Shown here piece after piece: positions 54,056-64,000 of a stretch of DNA of 64,000 nucleotides. This stretch comes from Zonotrichia leucophrys gambelii. Its lineage: Eukaryota; Chordata; Aves; Passeriformes; Passerellidae. The first letter of the stretch is position 1, and every line of letters begins with the position of its first letter. Under the pieces are notes generated by a model. That model saw only the letters and a list, made by a program, of their open reading frames with translations, made no database searches and had not been told where the DNA came from. The translations under genes were made by a program, and so were the position numbers. The stretch lies in the NCBI RefSeq assembly GCF_028769735.1, contig NC_088200.1:69349268-69413267 (forward strand), written 5' to 3'.

Positions 54056-54591
54056 TTAATGCGTGCAAATGGCTGTCTTAGCCTTGAGAACAACGAGAGC
54101 GGTCCTGCTAAGAAGGTTTCTGTCCTTTGGTTTGCGCCGCGGCAGGCTCTTGGTGGCCTGGCAGGCAAAGTGTGTCGCGGGCCGCGCCCAGGTGGCGGTG
54201 GCTGCGTGGGCTCCTGTGGCCCTGGCCGCTCTCAGTTTCGGCCGTGGGGCCTCCCCTGGCACCGGTCCCGGGGCTTCTCCCGGCACAGGCAGCGGGGCCG
54301 TTCCTGCTCCTGCCCCCAGGGCCGCTCCCGGCTTTGGCCGCAGACGAGCCCCGGCAGCAGGGCCCGGCAGCCCTGATGGGAAAGAGCCCCCGACCCTGCC
54401 GGGAAGGGGCTCAGCTGTCCCCGCAAACCCCCTCGGAAGGCAGAAAGAAAGAAAGAGCTTCCCGCTCCTTTTTTCCTCTCTTAAATATGTTGTCCCCAGA
54501 GGCGTCATCAGCTTTTCTAATTGGCTCAGCAGCGGGCCTATTTTCAGAGCCAGTCAGTGATTGGTTTTGCCTGCACGGAGAAAGCTTGTAG
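54056..54591. other. GC-rich tract with overlapping open frames on both strands
   Basis: Plus frames 54063-54560 (165 codons) and 54127-54591, and minus frame 54056-54508, are all open at once. The plus frame is Ala/Gly/Pro/Arg-rich with GTG/TGS-type repeats. Simultaneous openness in three frames points to low stop density rather than coding, though a short GC-rich first exon cannot be excluded. Confidence 0.35.
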
Positions 54592-55750
54592 CAGCTCCTC
54601 AGAGAAATGCCACTTTGCTGGCTGCCCTCTTTCCTCCTCTCCGAAAATTAAGCCATGCAAAACGAACAAAACCAGCCAGTGGTGGTCCTGGGGCTGGGGA
54701 ACACGAACACTCAGAGAAAATTTGAAAACTTGTGTGGAGCCATTCAAAATCTCACATGGCTTCATATCCAGACACACAGCTAAAGCCCAGCTATTCCTCT
54801 ATTCTTTTTCTTTTTAACTGAGAAAGGAAGTCACAGGTGATGGGGTCTCTATTCCACATCTATCGGAATAGATAGCTATCTCTTTAAAATGCTGCAGTAC
54901 TTAAGATTGCCAAATCAGCACTGGTGTGAGCATTCATTTTGCAAAACTCCATTTTGAGTAACAGTTGTAGACTAAAGCAATAACATATCTCTGTATAAAT
55001 TAAATCCTATTTTAAGGAAATTAGTAGCATGGGGGTTTTGTACAAAAGAAACCAACCAAGCATTGTTGAAATGAAAGATGTTACTGCTACTTCTGCTGTC
55101 TGAAATACCTTTGAAATAAATTTAACAATACCCTTTGAATATATTTGCAGGTGTACAAGTCAAATTTCAGATAAATCAAATTGATAGTGGAGCCCTGGAA
55201 AAAGTTAAAGATAGAATCTAAAATGTTAAGATTTGTGTTTTCCCAGATCAACTGCACCTGCATAAGCAGTATGATAAATTATATAATTGTTAGATGTGAT
55301 GATTGTTTCGTAATTAAATATAATTATTATATAACCATAAGAAGAATAATGAGAAACTATGTTGGAAATTCAGAGGGGGGCTAAATCTATGTATATAATA
55401 GAACAATAGAAGTTTAATAATTGACATGAAAGTTATATAACAGTAGAGTATAAAAACATAATCATTTTGGATGTATGGTCGGAGTCAGATTTGGGTTGAA
55501 TATACCCCTGACACCCAGAGCTCTTAATAAAAAGCACTGCATATAATCCCCCATGATTATGTGTTTTTGAACGCTAACAAAATCATGTCCAATGAGGCGA
55601 TGAAAAGCATATGTGCAATTTCCTTATAACCTTGGGATTTTACTCCTTAAATGGTAAAGTTTCTGGATCAGTCTATTTGCAAAGGAACTGTTTATCCTAA
55701 CAAGTTTAGATACATTTCCCCTTTGATTACAAATAAAGCATTGCACCTTC
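54592..55750. other. AT-rich non-genic stretch
   Basis: No exon or nameable repeat. Confidence 0.45.
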
Positions 55751-55755
55751 AAGGC
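55751..55755. repeat. Left 5 bp target-site duplication (aaggc)
   Basis: Repeated at 56299-56303 directly after the LTR. Confidence 0.85.
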
Positions 55756-56298
55756 TGTCGTGGGGTGACAGCCTTTATCCCAATATCGTGTGTTATGTCT
55801 GGCAGCTGTGCCTTCCCCCCCCCCCCGGCCGTCTGGCTGTGGCGGGATGGGGAAGAGAGGAGGGGGGGGGGTGTGACCAGGCACTTTTGCTTTTGGCTTT
55901 TGCTGCTTGGCTTGGCTAGCCGCTTGCTTGCTTGCTTGCTTGCTTGCTTGTTTTCTGCTTTTTGCACTGTTTTGTTTTCCCCTTTTCTTTTGTTCTCTTT
56001 TTCTTACCCTCCCCTGAAGATACTGGACCGGCTCCGGACCTGACCTGAGAGCTCCAGGACACCCGAAGCCTGCGACAGAAGCTCGGCGCCCTTCACAACA
56101 CAGTCTGGTCCCTTTTCTTTTCTTGTGTTGGGGAGTGTTCTTTTGTTACTTGTAAATAAATAGGTTTTGTTTTCCACTTTGCTCCTCCGAGGAATTCCTT
56201 CCCGAACCCGGTGTTGGGGGAGGGGTGGTTGGAGGTTTGTTTTGTTTTGGGGGGCTCCCTTTTGGAGATTTCCCCCTAATTTGTACTAAACCAGGACA
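55756..56298 (+). mobile_element. Solo LTR, ERVL type
   Basis: 543 bp starting TGTCGTGGGG and ending CCAGGACA, with AATAAATAGG near 56155 as polyadenylation signal and exact 5 bp flanking duplications, the size typical of ERVL-class insertions. It contains a C12 run (about 55815), a G run (about 55862) and a (CTTG)n stretch at 55925-55949. No internal sequence is present, so it is a solo LTR left by LTR-LTR recombination. Confidence 0.9.
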
Positions 56299-56303
56299 AA
56301 GGC
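56299..56303. repeat. Right 5 bp target-site duplication (aaggc)
   Basis: Identical to 55751-55755. Confidence 0.85.
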
Positions 56304-57711
56304 ATACAGTCTTAAACCGTGGTGTTGGCTGTGCACAGGTGGCATTGCGCTCATTGCCTCAAACAAGGGGAGCGCAAACATAAAAATCCCCCCAGACACA
56401 TCAACATGCAAGCTGTTATCGAACTGCACAAACACCCTGTCTCCTAAACCAAATTATTGCCTCAATGTTTGCTATCAGGAACTCAGAATGCTCTTTTTAG
56501 GACTTTTAAAACAAGCAGTGTCTTTGGATTTTTAAAATGTCACCAATATTAAGAAAGTCTATGTTGCAGCCAGCGAAGCTGCCCTGTGTCTGATGTAGGA
56601 AGCTAGCAGGAGGCTGTCACACAGGGATTGGCAATACCATATATAGAAGCCTATGCCTTGGGGTTTCCTCTGCATGGTGTATTTTTTCCTTGAAAGATTT
56701 ATGATTTGAAACTGAATCAGAGTTAGTCAGCAAAAAGAAAAAGGAAGGTACTAATTGACATGGGCTAATCAACAGTTCCAATTCATTTAAACATGTTTTT
56801 GGGATGATGATGCAAGTTCAATGAATAGGTTTTCTTTTGAGAAAGGTATAAGGACATGACCTCAAGGCTGCAGGACAAACCATTTTTTGTTAGTTAGAAA
56901 TTCCTGATATTACCTTCCCATGCATAGTTTTTAACCTTTCTGTAATCTCAAATGACTTCAGTTCTGTGATTATTGCATCTGCATACCAGCTGCAAAAACC
57001 CAACATTAAAAGCCATGGTTGTATTTCAGTTCAAAAATAAGAAAACGCACAAATTAGTATTTCAGTGATAGCACTGGCAGACCTTTTAGGTTTAATCCTA
57101 TTCCTGCTATATTCAGAAACCTGCTCTTGACTTCAGCAGGAGTTGGCATGAGTGCCTAACCATAAATAAATATGGAAGGTAGTTGTTAGTGATTTTCAGC
57201 ATGAAAATGATTTTATAGACACTGTAAACAGAGGTGACAGGTGGCAAACACTCAGGCAGAAAACTCTGCAACTGAAACCTTCTAATGAAACACCTCTCTT
57301 TCTTCAGACCTAGCCTTCAAACACCTCTCTGAGATCTGTGGAGTTGATGGGAACCTCTACTACCTTTACTGATAGTACCTTTAGTACCTTTATTTAGAAA
57401 GGTAAATTATAATTTAAAGCTGTGAATACAAAGAGAATATTTAACCACATGCAGTGTCTTTAGACACTGCAATCAATGTTTTCTTTTGCTCCAGTGTATT
57501 TGAGAAAATAATAGTTATGCAAACCTGTGTGTCAGTGTAGTTCATCACAGTGGTATTGTATGGATGGATGTACGTACAAAGCTTTGAGATAGAAAATATC
57601 AGTTCAGACTTTGTTAATTCTCACTAATAGATTGGGAGTGCTTTGGTTGATCTGATTTCGTGGGATTGGAGTATCTCTTCTTTTAAGGCAGCCTGTAAGA
57701 TATAACTCTCT
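56304..57711. other. Non-genic stretch, no feature recognised
   Basis: No exon or nameable repeat seen. Confidence 0.45.
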
Positions 57712-57717
57712 ACCCCA
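57712..57717. repeat. Left 6 bp target-site duplication (acccca)
   Basis: Repeated at 58125-58130. Confidence 0.85.
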
Positions 57718-58124
57718 TGTAGCCATGATATTTTCTGAAAAATCCCTTGGCCAGGATTTTTCTCCTGAGAAGCTAGAGGCCTCAGGAACAAAATGTAAAC
57801 AATAATTATCTGCTGCTGTGGAATGCAACAGGTGGATCTTAGATTTGGTCTCATGTTGTTGTTTCTAATTAATGGTCAATCACAGTCAGCTGGCTTGGAC
57901 TCTCTGAGAGTCTGAGAGCTTTTGTTATTCATTCCATTCTTTTCCTTTCAAGCCTGCTGATGAAATCCTTTCTTCTATTCTTTTAGTATAGTTCTAATAT
58001 ATCATTTTAATACTATCTATATCATAAAATAATAAGTACGCCTTCTGATTTAGCATGGAGTCAAGCATGGAGTCAAGATTCTCGTCTCTTCCCTTGTCAT
58101 GGGACCCCTGTGAAGACCACCACA
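57718..58124 (+). mobile_element. Solo LTR, same ERVK-like family as the 14-18 kb element
   Basis: Starts TGTAGCC, ends CACCACA. The block aaaatgtaaacaataattat plus ctgctgctgtggaatgcaac, and the end gtgaagaccacca, are diverged matches to the LTRs at 14470 and 17499 (which lie on the opposite strand). Exact 6 bp duplications flank it. It is clearly older or from another subfamily than the nested element. Confidence 0.9.
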
Positions 58125-58130
58125 ACCCCA
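58125..58130. repeat. Right 6 bp target-site duplication (acccca)
   Basis: Identical to 57712-57717. Confidence 0.85.
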
Positions 58131-58439
58131 CACCTAAGGTATTCTGTCAAACAAAACAAAACACCTCGAGTTCTAAGTTTTTTGAGAATTATAGCCCTAG
58201 CTTTTGTATGTATAGTGACTATTTATCGAATTGGCTCTCCCAAAAGGCAGATTTGCATGCAGCAGTGGGGAACAAAGCGACAGGGACCCCCTCATGCATC
58301 CAAAAGAGATCCTTTTATTGTAAAAATCACACCCTTTTTATGCCTTAATCTCAACCTGACATAACTGAACCCAAACTGAGACCTAACAGAACTGAGCAGA
58401 AAGAAGGCACCCATGAGCTGGTGTTACCAACTCCATACA

Positions 58440-58930
58440 TATTTAAATAGAACTATATACATATATAACCACCACAATATACAGATGTGAATATAGATTA
58501 AATGTTACATATTGCATTCAAGAATCAGATACATAAAAAATCCTATTCAAAAAGACACAAACAGCACTACCAATCTAAATAACTGTACAACTGCATCAAT
58601 AGAAATATACAGCTATACATCCGGATATATATGTAAATATAGCAGATATAGAAATAGATCAATATACAGCTGAAAGTACAAAACCAGACATATATGCCAA
58701 TACAAATACCAATATAGCTATTTAAAAATACATATACCAAAAACTACATCAGTACAAATAGATACCTACACAACTGTATACTTATGGAAATCTAAACACA
58801 GATATTGCCATACACATAAAGAACTAGATACATATACACACAAATATGTAACTGCAAACCTCTATGTATGTATATACCTACATATATACATACTACATTC
58901 ATGAATGTAATATATTTTCATGAATGTAAT
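58440..58930. repeat. AT-rich degenerate low-complexity tract
   Basis: Dense, irregular repetition of atacat/atatag/ctatac words of ~12-14 bp spacing, resembling the cleaner 14-mer array at 60389-60502. Confidence 0.55.
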
Positions 58931-58937
58931 GCAATGC

Positions 58938-59047
58938 AATATAATATAATATAATATAATATAATATAATATAATATAATATAATATAATATAATATAAT
59001 ATAATATAATATAATATAATATAATATAATATAATATAATATAATAT
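58938..59047. repeat. (ATAAT)n pentanucleotide array
   Basis: About 22 uninterrupted copies of a 5 bp unit. The minus-strand frame through it (58918-59121) is purely a product of the repeat. Confidence 0.97.
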
Positions 59048-59149
59048 GTATAGAAATAGGCCTGTACAAATAGCAGGCTACATATGTACAAGTCCATATA
59101 ATTATCCCTGTTCACATGCAAGTCCGTGTATCTTTAAACAGAGCTCCAA

Positions 59150-59345
59150 GCAGAGGGATCCCAGCTGCCCCATCTTCAAAGCCTCTCCCTCTGGCTCCTC
59201 CTCCCGTGCAGAGCGGCTCTCCTGGACAGCGACAGAAGATGGGACATCTGGCAAGCAAAGGAACACTGAGTGAGTATGGGGACGTTTCTCTTGGCAGCAG
59301 CTGCACTTCCATCAGGGAAGAGGAAATGTCAGAGACTCCCCAGAA
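59150..59345. repeat. Unknown repeat unit, copy 1 of 3
   Basis: Shares ordered words with 60695-60905 (agggatcccagctg / ctctccctctg / cttcccgtgcag / gcaagcaaagg / ggaacactg) and with 63664-63760 (agcaaagg, cttggcagca, tgtcagggaa-type words). No name or coding role recognised. Confidence 0.55.
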
Positions 59346-60310
59346 GGGTCGGAAAGAGAAAGCAGCCGAGCGGGCCGGGCTGTGGTGAGAGCAGCCGCGG
59401 CGGGACCGTCCCGCAGCCCCGGCAGAGCCGGCAGAGCCGGCAGAGCCGGCACAGCTCCCGGGCCCTGCTGGCACAGCTGCCTTGCCCAAGGACAGCCCCT
59501 GTGCCAGCCGGGGCAGCTGCGCTGAGCAGCCCCAGCACGGGCAGGGCCCGCTCCTGCCCCGCCGGGCAGTGCCCACGGCCACAGCCCACGGCAGCCTCAG
59601 CCCCAGCCTGCCTCCCCGGGCCTGTGGCCTCAGCCGGGCTCTCTGCAGGCTGGCAGCAGCAGGTCCCCGTTCACTGCTCTTGCTGCTGGCCTTCAGCTCC
59701 TCCCTGCTGCCTCCCGTCAGTCTCCGGCTGTCCTCTGCAGCTGTGGCAAAAGTGGAGGCTCTGGAATTGCTTCCAAGGCTTGGCAGAGCTGCAGTCCCAG
59801 AGCCCTCTGCGCTCCCTGCTGGCCCCGTCCATCCGCTCAGCCCCGCCATGCTCTGGGTGAAGCCCCAGCCCCCTTCAGTTTCTTCAGCCCCTCACAGTCC
59901 TCTCACCCCCCTCAGTCCCTTCTGAGCCATCCCGTCCCCTGAGACCCGCCAGCCCTCAGCCTGTGCCACTTCCCTGTCACCTCAGTGCCACCATGGCCCT
60001 CGGCTGCCCCACAGCCCTCAGCCCCAGCAGCAGCTCAGGGTCAGCGTCCCTTCGGCGCCACCGCCCCCTCAGCCCCCTGAGCCCCCTCTGTCTCACCGTC
60101 CTTCAGCAGCTCCTCAGGGGACAGTGCCTGGGGCCAGCGGCTGCTCCCACCGCTCCAGGGACAGCCGGGGCTGGAAGTGCTGCTCCGCCCGGCCCGGCCG
60201 CCAGCTCGGAGCCAGCACAGGGACAGGGGACACAGGGGGCACCGGGGGAAAAGCAAGAGGTGAAAAAGGCAGCCGAGGGGGGAAAGAGGTAAAAATGCAG
60301 CCTAGGCTTA
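59346..60310. other. GC-rich tract, no supported exon
   Basis: Open in several frames on both strands because of GC content. It contains gccggcagag repeats at 59410-59455 similar to those at 52678, and a cctcag-rich patterned stretch at 59870-60080. It may be minisatellite-derived. Confidence 0.4.
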
Positions 60311-60388
60311 CACAGCTCAATCTATGCATCTAAACTTCCACATACCTCTAACTAAATAACTAAGCATATTTCTAGATCTAGAGCTAAC

Positions 60389-60502
60389 CATCTAAATTTA
60401 AGCATCTAAATGTAGGCGTCTAAATGTAGACGTCTAAATATAGGCATCTAAAAGTAAGCTTCTAAATGAAAGTGTGTATATGTAGGCATCTAAATGTAAA
60501 TT
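60389..60502. repeat. 14 bp minisatellite
   Basis: About eight units of a catctaaatgtagg-like 14-mer with substitutions but few indels, embedded in a longer AT-rich tract (60310-60690). Confidence 0.8.
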
Positions 60503-60694
60503 TATTAATGTATAAGTGTAAATCTCAAAGTCTAGAAATGTTACTAATTCTATCCTATCTAGAACAATATAGATCAATTTAACTGTATAGATGTATATAT
60601 ATGCACATATAAACACACCTCTATAAATCTATAAATGCAACTATATAGATACAGAAATAGAATTGTAGAAATCTATAATGTATGTGTACACGAA

Positions 60695-60905
60695 GGGATT
60701 CCAGCTGTCTGATGCTCACAGGCTCTCCCTCTGATCCTTCTTCCCGTGCAGGGCAGCCCTCCTGGCAAGGCGGATCAGCTGAAAATCAGGGAAGCAAAGG
60801 GAACACTGGGTCAATGTTGGCCTCTGCGCATCATTTCTCCCTTTGGAAGTAATTGTCCTTCTATCAAAGTCTGTAAAAGATGGCCGGAAAGGCAAAATCT
60901 CACTT
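60695..60905. repeat. Unknown repeat unit, copy 2 of 3
   Basis: See copy 1. Like copy 1, it directly follows an AT-rich minisatellite tract, so the whole AT-rich plus unit arrangement appears duplicated. Confidence 0.55.
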
Positions 60906-62422
60906 GGCAATTTGAAGCCTGCTCTCCAAAGAGCCAGACTCCTTCCAAGAGTTTAAAACTTCTGAAGTTTTGAAGTATCCCAATACACTCAAAGCCCTCA
61001 CAGTGCAAAGCGCCCTCATGAGAGCTTGAAACACAGACAGTGCCAGCTGCCTCAAAGAAGCCCAGCCTTGTTCTTTCTCTGTGCTGACAGAGAGACCTCA
61101 GTCCTCACTGAAATGGCTGAAACTGAAGGTGCTGGGAGCTGAGTTATGAACTAGCACCATTCCCTGCCATCTACAACCTGCCCTCTGCAGTGAGCTCCTC
61201 CAAAACAACCACCAGCTCTGGGTCCAGAGGGAAAGAGCTCCCTACCAGGCCTGCAGGCTGTGCCAGCTTTGCTCAAGAATGCAGACCCAAAGTGACCTAT
61301 CTCTCCTTTAATTCTCCCTAATTTTAAGGGTTAATTTCAGTTTTTCCTTGAGCTACTGTATTTTTGACTATAGATTTTCTTGGCCTCAGAGATTCTGCTG
61401 CTTGTATTTTTAATGTATCTCACTACAGGTATCAGCAGACTGGTGGTACTACATTGCTTAGAGACAAAAAGCTCGGACTTCTACATTCACTTTTTGCTGG
61501 GCTTTATCTCTCTTGGTTCAGGAGTCACTCAGTGTTGCCTCCAGAGCACTGAAATCCTGCAGCAAACATATCCACGGACATCAGCACAAAACTGGGACAC
61601 CTGGCTTGGTGACACAACTGCCACAAGGTCAGGTTTATTCCCTGCTCTCTTGCCCCAGCACAGGACTCAGTGTCAGAGCCTCTGCAGAAGCGTGGAGGGC
61701 AGGGCTCAGGCAGCTTGTGCCCGTGCAGGATTTGAACTCAAGGCACCAGGAAGCACCAAGCCTGCAGACAGGAACTCAAACCCTTCTCATCTCCCTCACT
61801 GCCAGAGGCAGGCTCAGAGCAGCCATCTCACCCCTCTCTAAACCAGTGGGGGCTCTGTCCTTACCAAGCTCCTCGGGCTCCTGGGAATTGTTCCTGCGGC
61901 TCTCGGTGCCAGGCAAAGCTCCCTCTGCTGCAGCTCTGTCCACAGGCTCCCCTCCTGAAGACTCAGGGGTAGCATTAATATTGCCCTTGAAAGAGAAACA
62001 GAAAGGAAGAAACCCTTCTCACCACTTACACAAAACACCTGGTCCAACACCTTCTTGGCTCACATGCTTAATTCCTTCTACCTAACAAGAACTCTTGGCC
62101 CCAAAGCCCTTGAACAGCCAGAAAAATTTGACTTCTCAAACACAGTCCAAAAGCTGTCAAAACTGACAGTGTTGAACATGGGGGTGACACTGAACACATG
62201 GAACGGCTGCTAAGGAGGAGTCCTGCCAGCTCCTGGCACAGGGATGTGCTCCTTCATCCACAGCCCTGAGCACAGCAGTCTCATCCAGGCTGCAGCTTGG
62301 CAGGGACAGCATGGGAACACACATCTCTTCCCACAGAGATGCCCAAGAGCAAGGGGAAAGAGCTCTGCAACATGGACAGCAAGACTGGCCAGTTTGCCCA
62401 GCTGAGGATACAATGGCTCTCG
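60906..62422. other. Non-genic stretch, no feature recognised
   Basis: Plus frames at 61380-61841 and 61513-62085 are open but have no domain, and overlap each other in different frames. No splice-consistent exon. Confidence 0.4.
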
Positions 62423-62502
62423 CTTACTGCTGAGAACATAGACTACCTGTTACATCTATCAAGCTCATTTACTGCTGAGAACATAGACTACCTGTTACAT
62501 CT
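62423..62502. repeat. Two-copy direct repeat, 34 bp, 46 bp spacing
   Basis: ttactgctgagaacatagac plus the next 14 bases occurs at 62423-62456 and again, identically, at 62469-62502. Confidence 0.93.
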
Positions 62503-62645
62503 GTTCCCTATTGTATCTGTTCCCCCCCCCCCTCAATTTTCAGTAATAAAAACCTCTGAGTTAGCTAGTGCCTTTGAGATCTCCCCAGCGTTGCAGGCAG
62601 ACCCTCGGCCGGACTGCACCAAAGGACTTTGTGTTGGTAGCTAAA

Positions 62646-62698
62646 TCCTCTCTCTCTCTCCCTCCTCTCTCTCTCTCTCTATCTTTGTCTCTCCCTTA
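62646..62698. repeat. (TC)n low-complexity tract
   Basis: Imperfect dinucleotide run. An AATAAA at 62732 follows, possibly part of an unrecognised LTR. Confidence 0.85.
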
Positions 62699-62759
62699 AT
62701 CCCTCTATCGCATTTTTGCTGTGGTTATTTCAATAAAACTGCATTTGATTTGATCATCA

Positions 62760-63663
62760 CTGCAAACCCCCTTGTACCACGTTGGTTTTTGCACTCTGAG
62801 ATCATTCCTATGAACCATCAGGTCATCTGTCCACTAGGACGGACCCTGACAAGGGTGAGGCCATATTCTTCAGCTGCCGCTGTTGTGGGGCACACAGAGC
62901 TCATTTCAATGGCACGGCTTGATTTGCAGGGCAGGCAGTCTTAAACATCTGCAATGTCCTATCAGAGTCCCAGTTTGGCTTCATTCAAAGAAAGAGGAGA
63001 GTGCACCTAACACTGACCACTTGTTAGGCAATATCTTTTGCCTATCCTTGTACCCCTACAGAGAGTCTGTCTGCAAAATGCCCAGAACACCCCCCCAAAT
63101 CTGCAGCAAGGACAGGAAAATGAGGCAGAGAATCTTTCTGTTTTCAAAGTCCCCCTTCCTAGGCAAATTGACCCTTTCTACCTGCTTCTCACTTGAGAGA
63201 TCTACCCATGATAGAGCACTGCAGGAAAACACTTGAAAGGGTCATTAACCAGGAGCTGCTTGGAAAGCAAGGGTAGAAGCTCTTTCCCTCCCTGATGGGC
63301 TGCGGGCTGGCAAGTGCTGCTCTGAAGATGTGCAGCTGCTCCTCTCTGGAGAGGCCATGGAAGAGTTGTGATGGTCTATGGGTACCAGAGGAATGATGAG
63401 CTCAGGTTGGCATTTAAGCTCCATGGGAACAAGCAGAATGAAGAGCTCACAGTGGAGATGAAATTTGCCTGTTCCTGGTTCCTCTGATGAAACGCCAAGA
63501 AGCCCAGATGAAGCAAACACCTTCCCCCAAGAAGCTAGGAAAACCTCAGAATCCTGAGTTCCTGTACTTAGCCTGGAATGGCGTGGAGGCAGCTCTAAAT
63601 GCTCAGGTGAGACAGCACTGAGGTCGTGGTATGAGAGCGCTGTGTAGCAGTGAGGGAAGGAAA
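62760..63663. other. Non-genic stretch, no feature recognised
   Basis: The minus frame 63245-63748 is open for 167 codons without a recognisable domain and overlaps repeat copy 3. Confidence 0.35.
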
Positions 63664-63760
63664 AGGGAAGCAAAGGGAAGGCTGGGTCACTATTGGTCTT
63701 TGGGTGTGCTTCCCTTGGCAGCAACTGTACTTCTGTCAGGGAAAACAAAAGCTCCCTGAA
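63664..63760. repeat. Unknown repeat unit, copy 3 of 3
   Basis: Shortest and most diverged copy: gggaagcaaaggga, gctgggtcac, cccttggcagcaactgtact, tctgtcaggg in the same order as copies 1 and 2. Confidence 0.45.
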
Positions 63761-63829
63761 TTGTTAAAACTGAAAATCACGGACAAAGACTCTCTAACTA
63801 GTCAAAGTTAGAAAGTGGTATGTTCATTA

Positions 63830-64000
63830 CACTGGCGGCCGGCACAGGGGAGGGTCATTCCCGAAATGCGTGACCGCTGGCCGGGCTCGGCTCGGCACGG
63901 CACAGCACGGCAGGTTCCAGCAGGACAGGGAAGGGCAAGGCAGGCAGGGAGGGGAAGGGCAGGGCACTGGGAGCAGTGACAGGCTCTGTCCCCACGCTGC
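63830..64000. repeat. GC-rich simple tract at window end
   Basis: Repetition of ggcacggcacagcacggcagg and gggaagggcagggca-type words. It may be a minisatellite or the edge of a promoter; it is cut by the window end. Confidence 0.5.

Noticed and set aside
54063..54560. 165-codon plus-strand ORF as a possible gene
   Set aside because: Two other frames, one on each strand, are open over the same bases. Composition is simple Ala/Gly/Pro and no splice or family signal supports it.
58918..59121. Minus-strand ORF of repeated YYIIL
   Set aside because: Direct translation of the (ATAAT)n microsatellite.
59112..59860. 245- and 196-codon ORFs on opposite strands
   Set aside because: They are mutual shadows in GC-rich sequence with cggcagagc repeats. 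No recognisable domain.
1..64000. tRNA, rRNA, snoRNA or microRNA genes and CRISPR-like arrays
   Set aside because: No cloverleaf with A/B boxes, rRNA similarity or regularly spaced direct repeats with unique spacers was seen. The tandem arrays present are micro- or minisatellites. Small hairpin RNAs cannot be excluded by eye.

Overview
The window looks like a piece of a songbird (passerine) genome. Evidence: CR1 LINE fragments with the typical avian 3' tail, several avian-type endogenous retroviruses (ERVs) and LTRs, introns flanked by GT/AG, and two multigene families that are expanded in birds: Maestro HEAT-like repeat (MROH) genes and PAK3-like protein kinases. Coding sequence is a small fraction, in short exons. 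Almost every open reading frame longer than about 60 codons is either a shadow, an ERV remnant or a stop-poor GC-rich tract. All calls come from reading the sequence; no alignment or database search was possible.

Layout. 1-4.2 kb: non-genic DNA with an LTR-like piece, a CR1 tail and a minus-strand CR1 body with recognisable reverse transcriptase. 4.7-13.1 kb (minus strand): two tandem MROH-like HEAT exon arrays. The upstream array (8.55-13.14 kb) has N-terminal exons but no C-terminal exon; the downstream array (4.68-8.40 kb) has a C-terminal exon but no N-terminal ones, so this may be one long gene with an internal duplication. 13.9-25 kb: an ERV cluster. A degenerate gag-pro-pol provirus (+) is interrupted by a young 3.4 kb non-autonomous LTR element (-) with a 6 bp target duplication, followed by further LTR-like pieces, a perfect hairpin and an env remnant. 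26-33 kb: LTR-like pieces, microsatellites and otherwise featureless DNA.

33.5-52.2 kb (plus strand): a PAK3-like kinase cluster. Copy 1 (33.5-40.3 kb) carries all kinase-domain exons but has an 8 bp deletion and a lost splice donor. Copy 2 (47.2-52.0 kb) has a hydrophobic N-terminal exon, an acidic exon and the last two kinase exons, with a 10-N assembly gap and no visible kinase core. Between them lie two exons of an unrecognised coiled-coil protein whose intron holds another degraded ERV (41-46.3 kb, minus strand) with gag, dUTPase, protease and an env tail.

52.2-64 kb: no convincing gene. It holds GC-rich tracts, an intact ERVL-type solo LTR with a 5 bp target duplication, an ERVK-type solo LTR with a 6 bp target duplication from the same family as the 14-18 kb element, AT-rich minisatellites and a three-times repeated unknown unit.

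The most striking signal is in the MROH duplication: over about 2 kb the two copies' introns are nearly identical (about 0.6% different by hand count) while the exons between them differ by about 7%, mostly at amino-acid-changing positions.
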